From assembly GCA_030248225.1 (NCBI GenBank), contig JASANE010001826.1, forward strand, positions 1-64,000: a stretch of 64,000 nt of DNA, written 5' to 3'. Positions 10,635-21,419 of the stretch are shown one piece after another. The notes under the pieces are model-generated. The model made no database searches and was not told the DNA's origin. It was given only the letters and a program-made list of their open reading frames with translations. How positions within the stretch are numbered: the first letter of the stretch is position 1; each line of letters opens with the position of its first letter. A program made the position numbers and the translations under genes. This DNA comes from Trileptium ribeirensis (Eukaryota; Nematoda; Enoplea; Enoplida; Thoracostomopsidae).

Positions 10635-12150
10635 ACATGTTAGCAAAAACTTGAACGACTGCGAAGCCATTGTCGAATACGAAACTTAACGAAGGATTGC
10701 TTAAAAACCCGTACTGTGATAGAATCTGCGTTAAATGAACTTTGAATTGAACCAAAGTATAAAAACGATAGACTCCTGAACTGGTACAAGGCGAGCCCGT
10801 AATCATTACCTTGAGCACACAGTTAAGATTAATAGAACGAAACCAGCTACCGCTGTATTAAATACAAGAGCATAAAATGAGATTATGAGTCCAGTGCCGG
10901 ACGCGAACGCACTGGTTGTTTAGCAAATCTGAAACTGTGACGCCCGAACGGTTAAGCCGTGCAAGAAGCGGCCGTAGTGCAGAATAACACTAGTTACAAA
11001 AAAACTAAAACCGAGAGGCACAACCACCGTGCCCGTGAGTTTAATAAAAAGATTGCAGGAAGAGCCACGCACAAAGCATAGGGACTTAATAGTTTAAAAT
11101 AATTACCGATGCGGGTAAATCCGACTTATACCAGTAACGCAAGAAAATCAGCAATGTGATGCAATATAGATCAGTAATTACCCACAGCTTGCATGATAGC
11201 ACGAGTTGGATTTTTTCAGGTAAGAATTTGGTTTGTTACTGGCAAAATTGCGAAAGCCTGGGGACTTGCATGGTTATGCGGGCAATAGCGGGCCTTAAAT
11301 GGAAGGAAGTTTGTATTTGCCGCCTAGATTTAAAACGATCGAGTACCGCTATACCCGTTTTGGGCAATATTGGAAAAGCTGGTTTAAAACTGGTAATGTT
11401 AGTTAAAACATACTATTATAAAACATATTTCGAAAGACTATGCTGAGTAGAATTATTTATACCAATTTTCTAGCAACTGTACTAAATGTTGCTGACCTAC
11501 TATGGTGACATTGGGCTCAATAATGGCTTTTCAGACGTTGAAGCTTTAAATTGTTTCGGGTGCCACACCCAATGCTTAGGCGTCAACATATCATCTGGAA
11601 ATTTGCCAGCGCTAGCAGCTTAAATGGCTCGCAGTTTTGCAAACTGCGATTGCATTCGATCCGTCGCGACGTTGTTTCAGTCGAAGCACGGCTCTTGCAA
11701 AATTCCGCCATATAACGACGACGCAATCGCTATCACTTCTCTCTTGCGTAGAATGACATGACGCAAAGAAGCGAACTTAAAGCGTAATGTAGTGCAACGT
11801 CCTTGGATGTCGTTGGTTTGACGGCTGTGTTTAGGCCGCCAATGAGCATGATTTTAGTGACGGTGAGTTCCGCTACCACTGTGGCTATTTGAATGGGCTC
11901 CCTCTTAGACGCTTCTGGTCAGGATCGAATTGTTGCTATGTGCATCGCTTGTTCTTTATCATGCGGGAAAGTATCATGTCGCCGATAGCTATGATCGACA
12001 GCCATTCAGTACACCCATAAGGGAGTACCATTTGATTTTCCCTAATAAGTGACGTATGACATTTTTAGCTGACAGAGGAGGCGGTTTTGAATGTCATTCA
12101 GTTAATCTGAGATAGCTGTCGCAAAATTTATCCGATTTATTTGCTTTGAT
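10635..12150. other. Mixed-composition DNA, no gene assigned
   Basis: Contains a 96-codon plus-strand frame (11,156-11,446) without a motif. At about 11,640-11,900 the minus strand has fairly long open stretches in two frames, which may be a decayed retroelement portion. No domain could be named. Confidence 0.35.
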
Positions 12151-12153
12151 TAA

Positions 12154-12580
12154 CGCGGCGTTTACGTTATAAAGGACCGCCCATGTGAATGATTTGTCCC
12201 CCAATGGTCTAGACCACACCATCCAGTAGTATACGCTACATACCTACGCTATAGAATGCAACAGATGGTGTACCAGAATCCATCAACTTAATTATAGTGG
12301 CTAAATCTACCTATTGTTTATTACTGACGGTGCCAAGGATACCATCCAAAAATACATTATATAAGGCTTGTAAATAACAGCATGGTTTAGCTAACACCAT
12401 ATTAATTTTATGGTGTGGTGTACACCATACTATTGTCGACGCTACACTACCTATGTATACTATACGAAAATGCAATCGCAAACACCATGGTGTCAAAGAC
12501 ACCATATATTTGATGGTGGCAGAGACACTGATGGTGTACAAAACTTTCACATGGGGGTCCTTTATAACGTAAACGATGCA
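12154..12580. mobile_element. MITE family A, copy 1 (PIF/Harbinger-type)
   Basis: A 427-bp non-coding element. The ends are inverted: CGGCGTTTACGTTATAAAGG on the left against the reverse complement of CCTTTATAACGTAAACGATG on the right, and homology continues inward through CATGTGAA. It is flanked on both sides by TAA (12,151-12,153 and 12,581-12,583), as expected of the 3-bp TWA target preferred by PIF/Harbinger transposases. A second copy lies reversed at 51,815-52,240, nearly equal in length. The interior is packed with ATGGTGT and its complement ACACCAT. No coding capacity; it would depend on a transposase elsewhere. Superfamily is inferred from the TSD and end structure. Confidence 0.85.
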
Positions 12581-12583
12581 TAA

Positions 12584-13840
12584 CTAGTTACCAGACGTGC
12601 TAGTTGGCTGAGCGAGGGCCGTCGGATGTTGAAATCTCTGTAAGAGTAGCCAGCGCATTACGTAATGCAAAATATGCCATAAGATGTCACGCCAGGTTGG
12701 ACAGAGAAAACTCTTCTTGTGGTACCGAACTGACCTTGTTGACGACGTGAGGGGGCAGCGCTGAGTGATCGATCGCTTCCATTGCTCGAGTTTACGTCAA
12801 ATACATATGCGACTGTAAGTTGGTACGACTGTTCGACTATTAAGGAAACATTGTCGGTTTACATGAATCCAATCTGCAACAGAGAGAAAATCATACAGCA
12901 GTGATAAATTAGTTCTCTGGCTGACAAATTGTGTTATGGGCGACGCCCACTCTTCTAGTCTGGAACTTAATCAATTGAATAAAGTGTGACAGTCCCCGTG
13001 ATGGCTTTTCGATCTAGGAAAAAGAAAGGACACATATCAGATAGGGAAGATACCGAAATTAAAATGAACAAAAGAGATTTGTGGTACAACAATTGAAAGC
13101 GAAGACGCGACGACCTGAGCCAAATCTACTCTGTCTCGACGGAAAAGGCGCGAAGATTTGCAACTCGGATTCCGAACTCGGTTTGGAAACTACTGATACA
13201 TTAGCCGGTAACCTAAATTGCCAGTTTGCCTTAGACCTTTTCCGCTGTGATGCGGTTGTGGTCGCAGCTACGGCAGTGCTACGCGTAGTTCGTGGTTGAT
13301 GCACCACGGTACGTAATTTTAGTAATTACTCGTAATCGGCTGTTTCGGTCTCGGCTAGATTTAGTACTTTTGTTTTGTCTGCCTGGTATCACCCGTTTTC
13401 ATCTTCGTATCACTTGCGCGATCACTTGTTTGATTGTTCGTTTGTTCTACCTGCAGTAAATCGGTGGTAAGCGCTGACTGTTTACCACACTGTATTGTAT
13501 CGTGACTAGCCAGTGTCTGCTATGTTTTTGGATCATGTACGCAGTATGATTCCTGAACGGGTAACAATTTTGATGCCCTTTCTGCGTTAAGCGATGTGCA
13601 TGTCGGTGAATCATGGTCGCTTTCGTCGGTGGAGAACGGGAGGCGATCACGCCGCACAGGACGAGATTCGACGTTTTCCTGCATCGCGTCTGTTTCGGAG
13701 ACCAATTACTAGTTTACATGTTCCACACACATATTTGTCCGAATCTTTCGAAATCGTGATTGGCTTGGAACATTTCCTTACCGTTTTACAGTTGCCACAA
13801 CTCGTCTCTAGGCACAGCAACTAACGGGTATGGATCCTGT
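12584..13840. other. GC-richer DNA between MITE A and the gypsy relic
   Basis: Lies on the 3' side of the minus-strand Ty3/gypsy pol relic, where the end of the element and its 3' LTR would be expected. I could not find a matching LTR on the other side, so no LTR is called. Overlapping open frames at 13,059-13,307 on both strands have no recognised motif. Confidence 0.35.
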
Positions 13841-13849
13841 GTTGCGAGC

Positions 13850-14640
13850 AGTCGCGGCGCCTTATTAGTTCTACTTATGTGGGCAACAGATTTCCGCACG
13901 TCTGGGTTGCCTACTAGTTGGATTCAAAAATTGGATGGTTTAACCTCCAAGATGCGATAGGACCATGCCATCTAGGCACGAGCTTACAGCTCAGATATGA
14001 CGACCATACATAAGCATATACCCATACTTAGTCTTGCATGTCGTACTTGGGAACTAGCGCATTTCTGTGTTACCGAGAAGCTCGTTTCTGTTGACCGGAC
14101 ACCAACGCCTGGCGAACGTTTTGCCGCACGTGTTGAAGCCATGCAAGAACAAACGACTTATAAATGTTGACGCGGGAATAGTTCTCTAAAGTGTGCTTTC
14201 TTTCCGAATCACCTGGTAATCGCGGATCGAATCCGTGCATTAGAAAAAACGGTAACTCGCCGGCGTTGCTGTGGACAGCCGCGATATATGCCATCGTATT
14301 ATAGGACAAAAGTGTTCGTCCCAAGCTTAACCAACGTTTTCTGGTAAACCGGCATTTAATAACTATAGTAGCGTGCAATCGAATCTCTTAATTTCACCAT
14401 TCGCTTAAGGGTGGTGAGCAATGACTTCAGCCTTATACGTGTTCACAATGACGCATTTGTTTTGAAATATCATGGAAACAAATTGACGTCCCAGATCCGA
14501 GATAAGCTCGCGCGGCAATAGCCATTGACAATACTCCCGATGGACAATTATGCTACAGTTCGGGCGTCCTGGTTGCAAGCCGGAAACGTTTCAACATGGA
14601 TGCCCTGCATAGACTCGCTCTTGTACTTGTTATAAGACTG
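13850..14640 (-). pseudogene. Ty3/gypsy integrase core and GPY/F remnant
   Basis: Minus strand from about 14,540: RELISDLGRQFVSMIF, which corresponds to the second acidic motif (SDRGxQFxS), then HHP*ANGEIKRF near 14,430, which corresponds to HPQxNGxxERF with the catalytic Glu still in place. Then comes YNTMAYIAAVHSNAGELPFF and LMHGFDPRLPGD (14,310-14,210), the usual C-terminal side of the core. Further down, LVPRWHGPYRILEVKPSNF near 13,985-13,930 carries the GPY/F motif found in Ty3/gypsy and retroviral-type integrases. Stops and frameshifts show it is dead. Confidence 0.85.
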
Positions 14641-15229
14641 TATCTATTATTAGCGTGACCGGTACACAGATCTTAGGTCGGCTGTCGGTGTGCGAACTTG
14701 GCGTCCGATATACAATTCCTTTCTCATTGAAATAGAAATGATGCTCCTGCAGAAGAACACCGTCTCCTGGTCACTTCCCTGAATTCAGGTGCCGAATGAC
14801 AGGAGCGAAATACAGGACAGCAGCTTTCTGCTCTGAAAATGTGAGACTTCTCCGATCTCGGGTACCATACATCCTTGCGTCATGTGCACATGATTTTCGA
14901 CATCGCCGCGGGGCATCGGATTTGTTCGGGGTATCTGAGGCGACTGCCTCGGGATCATATCGCAATCTTATGGACCGCGTGTTATTGGGCGGCTACGCTT
15001 TTAGAATTGATTCGTTCGAGGAAAGGACTACCACACAGTTAGGTGATACATGCGCCTTTGGTACGCTAAATAATAGCGGACTACTTGCTAGTTAACCGTC
15101 ACCTGCAGTTAAAGTGGATGACTGCTGTTGAAGTAATGTGCGAGGTGAATGGCGCATTGTTGGTAGCGCCTTGCGCATGGTACCTAGGACACTCAATATT
15201 TTCACTTTCTCTGTTACTTTAAGCACAAG

Positions 15230-15420
15230 TTAATCGCTGCGGCGTTCATTCTCGGGGTCGGGTCTGTCGTCTCGGGTTAATTTGTCTGCGTTTTCGTTAG
15301 CCTTATCGGTCCGGTAGACAATTTTAAAGCTGTCGAATTCGGTCATCAACTCATTGCTCCACTGCGCGATGCGGGAATTCTTTGGCGGCTTTGATTTTCT
15401 GAGATAGGATTGCACCTAGT
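15230..15420 (-). pseudogene. Ty3/gypsy RNase H C-terminal remnant
   Basis: Minus-strand frame with RIAQWSNELMTEFDSFKIVY followed by RTDKANENADKLTRD. This fits the end of the gypsy RNase H domain (RxxRWxLxLxEFDFxIxYRxGKxNxxADxLSR). The expected histidine/aspartate environment before it is disrupted, and a frame break precedes it. Confidence 0.85.
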
Positions 15421-15779
15421 GCATATAACGATACATCGATTTGAACATGAACGGCTTGGCAAAATCGGAGCAGCAATGGTTTCCGCGACAAGATATCTCT
15501 CAATCGCTAGGAGGCCTGGTCTCAGTCTTCTGTCCAAAGTAATACTGCATCCCGTCATTTCATACTATTGAGAGGTTCGGAAACAGTTGAAAAATTAGAT
15601 ATAAACTTATGATAACACCCGACCAAACCATAAAAGCTCTGTCTCTACTTGATAGCGTCAGGGCGTGATTCTGTATGGCAAGCGTTTTTTCTGGATACGG
15701 ACTGAATCCAACTGTGCTTATTGTATGGCCTAAACATTAATGATGTCTGCCCGAACTGGCACTTTGACGGCTTCAGCTT

Positions 15780-16265
15780 TAATTTAGCGCGTCGCTACTT
15801 ATCAAGAACTTCCATCAGATCTTCCAAGTGCCTTTCGACCGTTCGAACTCGTGCGAGGAGACAAGAATATAATCTATATACATCCTGATGCCTATTTTTT
15901 CTGAACACTTCCCATTCCAAGCTCTTTAGGGTGCATGCATCTTTGAAAGGCACCGTTTGAGGAAATAAGCCCAAACGGTAACACGTTGTATTAATATTGC
16001 CCGTGGGTCGTGACAAAAGAAGTTTTAGACTGGGTGGCTGGATCTAGCTCGAAAAGCGTTTGTTAAGCTCCAAACAGTTCATTAACTTCGTATGCTTGAG
16101 ACATGGTAAGAAATTGCGAGGGAAAGAAAATGCATCCTGCTCTACAATAATATAAACGTTTCGGAAATCATCGCAAAAGCGTAGCATTCTGTAGCTTTTC
16201 TAGACGTAAGCATACAGAGCACGACGGTACAATGACTCCGGCATCTAGCATCTTGTTCATTTCCT
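15780..16265 (-). pseudogene. Ty3/gypsy reverse transcriptase remnant
   Basis: In the minus-strand direction the frames read MNKMLDAGVIVPS near 16,260, then ELDPATQSKTSFVTTHG near 16,050-16,000, then LPFGLISSNGAFQRCM near 15,980-15,940, then RTVERHLEDLMEVLDK near 15,850-15,795. These follow the family pattern LxxGxIxPSxSP, ELDPATQxKTAFVTxxG, LPFGLxNAPATFQRLM and the HLxxLxxVLxxL helix. The YxDD segment between the last two is degraded. Frame changes occur between blocks. Confidence 0.85.
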
Positions 16266-16300
16266 CTCTTAATGGTACCATAGACAAGCGAAGTGCACAG

Positions 16301-16686
16301 TCACAATATGTTTAGATTTGTGTAAAATAATCACAAAAGCGACAAATAATAGTTCAGATATAACGTTTGCACATGCTGTTATTGGAAGCCAATTACGAAC
16401 CCGAAGCTACTCTGGCACGTTTAAATATTTTCGGCGCAGTTTGAAAATTGAATATACTTCGTATTTGAAAAATTGTGTAGATTACGATGCTTCAATATTT
16501 AAAGTTTAAATTTTGAAAAAGGTTTCACCGTATGAATACAGCTTCAGAATTTAGCAGAAACAATATCTTTTGACAGTGATGAGCAAAATTATACCACATG
16601 TAATATATTCATATCACTCCGACGCAATATAGCAGATATGGATTGCATATTTCGTTTGTTACAGCACCAAAATCAACAAAACAGTA
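16301..16686. other. AT-rich spacer, no feature
   Basis: No continuation of the gypsy element could be read here. A 63-codon plus-strand frame at 16,318-16,509 has no motif. Confidence 0.5.
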
Positions 16687-16688
16687 TA

Positions 16689-17261
16689 CAGGGTGTTTCA
16701 GAAGTAACTACCCACTGTATGATGCTAACTATCGGTTGACTGGGCAGAGGTAGCTCGCCAGTTTTTTGTATAACTATAGACAAGTATATATAATTATAGA
16801 TAAGTTAAGCTAATTGTAAAGGCACCAAACGGAAGTATGAGGCATACCCAGCTGGAGGGAAGCCCTTCGAGTTGACTTCTGGGGGATCCTGGATACCGCA
16901 GCGCTTAATGCAGCTTTCTGGTCCCCACTTGTGGCAGACTTTGGACGACCCGGCCTCAGCCGTTCCGCTACACTGCCAGTGTCCTCGAATCGGAAAGTAA
17001 TATCATCCATCGTCTTGCGAGTAGGGGGTATTGAGTCGAAATGATTTTTCCACTGGCGTGAGACTTCGGCATAATTTCCGTATTTATAATAAAGTTTTAC
17101 AACACAGATTTTTTCAGGCAGAGATCGTCGTGGGGAATCCATGGTATAAACAGTATATAATAACCTGAAATATTAAAAACAGCGATAAACAACCATTGCG
17201 AAATATTACGCCAGAAGATATTGATTGACAAAGTGTGGGTAGTTACTTCTCAAACACAATG
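16689..17261. mobile_element. Tc1/mariner-type short element
   Basis: A 573-bp element. The left end CAGGGTGTTTCAGAAGTAAC and the right end match as imperfect inverted repeats, sharing GTGTTT.AGAAGTAACTACCCAC. Both sides are flanked by TA (16,687-16,688 and 17,262-17,263), the invariant target of the Tc1/mariner superfamily. Inside, on the minus strand, is a residual DNA-binding frame (16,810-17,142) but no catalytic DDE/DDD domain, so it is a deletion derivative that would need a transposase in trans. Confidence 0.85.
16810..17142 (-). CDS. Transposase N-terminal helix-turn-helix fragment
   Basis: A 110-codon frame starting at an ATG. Residues about 8-30 (LPEKICVVKLYYKYGNYAEV), about 38-60 (IPPTRKTMDDITFRFEDTGSV) and about 64-70 (RPGRPKS) form the first helix-turn-helix unit and GRP linker typical of DUF4817-like domains of Tc1/mariner-related transposable elements. 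Residues about 90-105 (KSTRRASLQLGMPHTSVW) look like the second helix-turn-helix. The domain order and terminal repeats agree on the superfamily. The catalytic half is absent, so the product could bind DNA at most. Stays open to about the left end of the element. Confidence 0.75.
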   Translation of the reverse strand: MDSPRRSLPEKICVVKLYYKYGNYAEVSRQWKNHFDSIPPTRKTMDDITFRFEDTGSVAERLRPGRPKSATSGDQKAALSAAVSRIPQKSTRRASLQLGMPHTSVWCLYN

Positions 17262-17263
17262 TA

Positions 17264-18050
17264 TTATCAATATTCGTACCCATAACCAGAAACTCAACTG
17301 TAACGATGTATGTATCTGCAGTTATCACTTCACTGCTAGCTAAAACCTATACTGAATCGCTCACCAACTTCCGGTGTGCTGGTAACAAAATGTGTGATAA
17401 AATTGCAAATACATCTGAAAAGTTAAAACAAATTCTACCAAAAACTGCAAACTACAATACAACCGAAAAAGATGCAGGAATTTTATGTGAATTTACTTAG
17501 TGGTGAAGGTGGAAATGCGTAACACTACTGAATTCATTACCGGCCGGATTCACTACTTTAAGCACATAGTGACCACGGCGAAGATTTTGTGTTGCATTAC
17601 AAAAGCACCTGCAAAATGTATGAAAATACCACCGCCTTACAAAGGGTAAAACAGTTTGCTGCATCACAGTGGCTACACAAATCTTCATATTTTACATTTT
17701 AGGCATTGAAAACAATGTCGTCATATTTAAAATACAAAAACACGCTATAGCGACTGAAAACGGCTTAAAAACTTAAAAATCATGCCGTCTGATAGGAAAT
17801 GATCATCGAAACGTTAATATTGATATATCTAGTCGATCAACTTTTATCATCGATTACAACAGGTTTTGCGCTAATGCGATAAGCTTTGATAGAAACGGCC
17901 GCCTCACGACGAAATTATTCCTTGAAATGTAAAGCCTCTGAGGAACCCGCATTTCGCAAAAATATAATAGTCATGAGCCTGGTTTTCATGTTTGACAGCA
18001 GCTGTAGCGGGATTTAATATGCTGCCGTGGGCACAGCCTAAAAAAATTAT
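17264..18050. other. Spacer, no recognised feature
   Basis: Two short frames at 17,306-17,500 (+) and 17,497-17,688 (-) were examined and carry no motif. Confidence 0.5.
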
Positions 18051-18054
18051 TATA

Positions 18055-18315
18055 TTATTTTTTTTTTTTCTACTCCTTAGTAAAAAAACTTCTTTATATA
18101 TCGTGTGTATTTTAAAATTATTTTGTTTTTACATTTACATGTATCGGTACTCCCCCCCCAAAAATAATGAAAAGAACACGACCCACGGCCCCACCACCAC
18201 ACACATTATTCATTTTTATATTATTCAGCATTATGTATTTTAAAAATATTTGTTTTTACATTTACATGTATATGTATACTAGTAATGTTAGAGGACCGGA
18301 CCGCGGTCCGGACCA
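18055..18315. repeat. Short tandem duplication and GC palindrome
   Basis: The words GTATTTTAAAA and GTTTTTACATTTACATGTAT occur at about 18,107-18,144 and again at about 18,235-18,270, a two-copy tandem duplication of about 127 bp. Just after it, 18,293-18,314 is a 22-bp palindrome centred on CCGCGG with one mismatched pair, striking in an AT-rich setting. Confidence 0.75.
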
Positions 18316-21300
18316 CTCGTTAGGGCAGACCACTGAAAATATTCTTATCAGTACTGTAAATAAGTCAAAAAAGTTATCCCAAATTAAATTTGGTATTTGG
18401 TATTTAGAATTTACTGCGCGATTCCCTAATATGTGTTACGACAATATTTCCTTAACGTGATATAAGTCAAAACTGTTTTAAAAAATAAGCCTAACCGAAT
18501 TTAGTACAGTATTGAACGTTGTTGGATTTTATATTTGTTATCTGAAAATATATTTTTGATTTAGGAGGTCTATACAGAAAAAAATTGTTCAGCATGCATT
18601 CCAAATATATACATATATATTAATGTTGAAAAACGGCATATTACTTTTCATTATCATGCTGCAATTGTTTGTATCATTGGTACAGTAATATAGTTTTGAA
18701 AAAGAAGACATGCGTTTGAGAACACAATTTAGGCAATAACGTTTCCAAGTTAAATGATTTATGCAAAATAATGTTTAACATAAAAGGTTATAGTAATTTC
18801 TTTAGCAAAATCTGAGAAAAATTAAGATTGTTCACTTTTTATTCGGCTTGAAATTCATGGCAGAATTACCAGCACAAACCCGGTAGGGAAATAAGGCATT
18901 ATCACTTAGCCGGTCAAACAGAAATATTGCAACACCTATATCATATGCTTCATTTTTCTGGTAATAACATGAACGACAGTGATAACTGTGTTGCTCTGTA
19001 ACAATCGTTATTCATATTTTGTGAAAAATAATTATACTCTTCGGCGTAAAACAAAAAATATTTCCATTAAAGGCCAGTGGGCATTTTTGCACGCACAATA
19101 GATATCATGTGGGTTAGCGTAAACCAAATGATATCGTTACATATGACGTTGCTGTTAGCTAGATGTTATGGATTTCTACTAAAATAGAGAGAAATCCCAT
19201 GTTATTGTATTTGTGGTTCAATAAATGCATTTATTGAAGGGAAAATCTGGCACTATAGAATACAGTCAAATCTTGACGGACAACTGAGATATATATTCCT
19301 ACTATTGATTTCTAGCAGCGTTTCTATTAAACGATGTCATAAGTTAGCTGTAGCGCCTCTCTCCTAGCATTCCGAGATTTAAAGTGTTTAATTGTGTAGT
19401 TTACTCGCTGAAACTTGTGCTGCTACAATCCCCACTTGAGCTCGTCGTACTGCTGCGCATAAATCCCTGAATACACAACAAGCAATGCTCAAGATTGTCG
19501 TGTGCAATTCAACTTGTACAATTCTAACACTAATTCGAACAACCTAGCCCAAGCAATCCGTGAGCATCAAGCAATATAAATACATGATTCCATGCTTAAT
19601 GATTACAGACAGTCCCAAATTGAAATCTACTAAAAGGTATTGTTATCTTTCACAGAAATGTACGGTCTTTCTACAAATAAAAATAAATATATTTTCCAAA
19701 AATTTTGCAGCAAATAACAAGGTTACTTGTAAGCTAAATGTAAATAAATATTCTATTTATAAAAATCTTATGGTAAATATAGACCAGAGTAAACCAATGA
19801 AACTGTTGCAATACATATTACATGTGCTAGAGACGCTTTAGCGAAGCTCGGTGCACTAATAATCATTGTTGCCTATCCTTTTAATCAACAATAACAGAAA
19901 TAATATTATTCAATACTATTTAATTAGACACTATTTATAAATCGATATTTATATTTCAATCTATGAATTTTAAAATAAATTCCTTATAATATTATCATTC
20001 ACTCAGCAAATAACCAGAGCAATATCAGAAATAAAGAAATATCATCATTCATTTGCATCACGCATGCTCTTCTCCGCCATATTAATGCATATTCCCAAAT
20101 TTGTTTCTACGCGTAATAGTTGACTATATTTGAGCACCATGCTTTACGTTTGCGGTGTTGCAATGCTATCATAACTAAATCTCCATAAGACCTTGCTAAT
20201 TTTCACCATTTTACATTATTATTACTGCTAACATTCCAACGTTTTACCTTATGATTACTTCTAGAAGCATCGGATCTTCTTATCAAAAGCTACAGCGATG
20301 CTACTCTTCATTTTTTTCTCAGATTAGCTATTTTTCAGTTATGGACCAAAGCTTCCAAAATGTTCCCCCAAACAAAATATAATCCTCAAAATTTTGACAA
20401 AGTATTTGCTTGCGTGTTGGCCATAAACGACAGGTTATTTAATTGTTTGGCAAGTTGATTTCGTTGTTCTACCCTACGCTAGGGAACGTTGGGTGTGTCA
20501 TTAACCCTGTGGGATTATTTGCTAAATTTGCTTAATTGAGTCTGAAAAAGGTATAAAAGTGTAACGCTTTTCCAATATAGATGTATGCAGGGAATTGGAA
20601 ATGGTCTGCAGGTGTTTTTATGATTGAAAAATACGGGTAAAGCGTATTATCATAAGTAGATATCAAATAAAGAATGCATTAGTGATTTATAAAGTAAAAA
20701 ATGAGCCTTTAAATTATAAATTTATTTAAATTTCTGAATATTACATTGTGAAAGGTTCGGTCTTTCTGTGTGACTGAAAGAATAAGGAAAATTTGGCTAA
20801 ACTAGCAATGGCGTTGTCAGTAATGTATTTCGGATATCCCGTAGTTCTGGGACCTTGACAAGACTTTTGGCAGCTGAATTTTGTGCAATAATCGCAAAGC
20901 ACAGACTAGCCTTCCTCGCATCGCTTCCACCCACGGTGCAAGTAACTAGCACTACGGGTACACAAAATACACATCTTTTAATATCTGCTGTAATTTCACG
21001 GTATGGTTGTTATTGTTGGTGCCTTTTAGCATGCGAGTAACAGATGAAGCATAACCATTCGCACGTGCAGATGTTTGTAAGCGACTGAAAACAGGCGCAA
21101 TAACATAATCATGAATGAGCGAAAACAACACAACAGTGAATCGAATTAATATAAATGAAAGAATGAATGAAATGAAAATGAATGAAAAGTGGATTGACAT
21201 AATAATCCAATTTCAAACCACGACTATTATGTTTATATCTTCACACGAAGTAACAATTACTACTATTGAGCTAAGCCTGTTGAGTCACATACACTGTAAA

Positions 21301-21400
21301 AAATTTGATCTAATTCGAACGATTAACTACTAGGTTACGGAAGTTACAGAAAATTTCTGGCTGATTCAGTTCGCTTCTAAATCACAGCTGCGTAGAACTT
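18316..21400. other. AT-rich DNA without recognised genes
   Basis: Read on both strands. No long frame, no repeat pair with matched ends. A short run of GAATGAAAT-like words lies at 21,160-21,190. Confidence 0.5.
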
Positions 21401-21419
21401 TTGCAAATTACAATTTATA

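Larger units (their letters stand above)
13850..16300 (-). mobile_element. Ty3/gypsy LTR-retrotransposon pol relic
   Basis: On the minus strand the domains appear in the order reverse transcriptase (about 16,265-15,780), RNase H end (about 15,420-15,230), integrase core (about 14,640-14,070) and GPY/F module (about 13,990-13,850). RT-RNase H-integrase is the order of Ty3/gypsy elements, unlike Ty1/copia, where integrase comes first. All domains are broken by frameshifts and stops. Neither gag, protease nor LTRs could be identified, so the copy is truncated on at least one side. Confidence 0.85.

Noticed and set aside
12986..13440. Candidate LTR of the gypsy relic
   Set aside because: No matching copy could be found on the other side of the pol relic, and no clear TG...CA ends with a primer-binding site.
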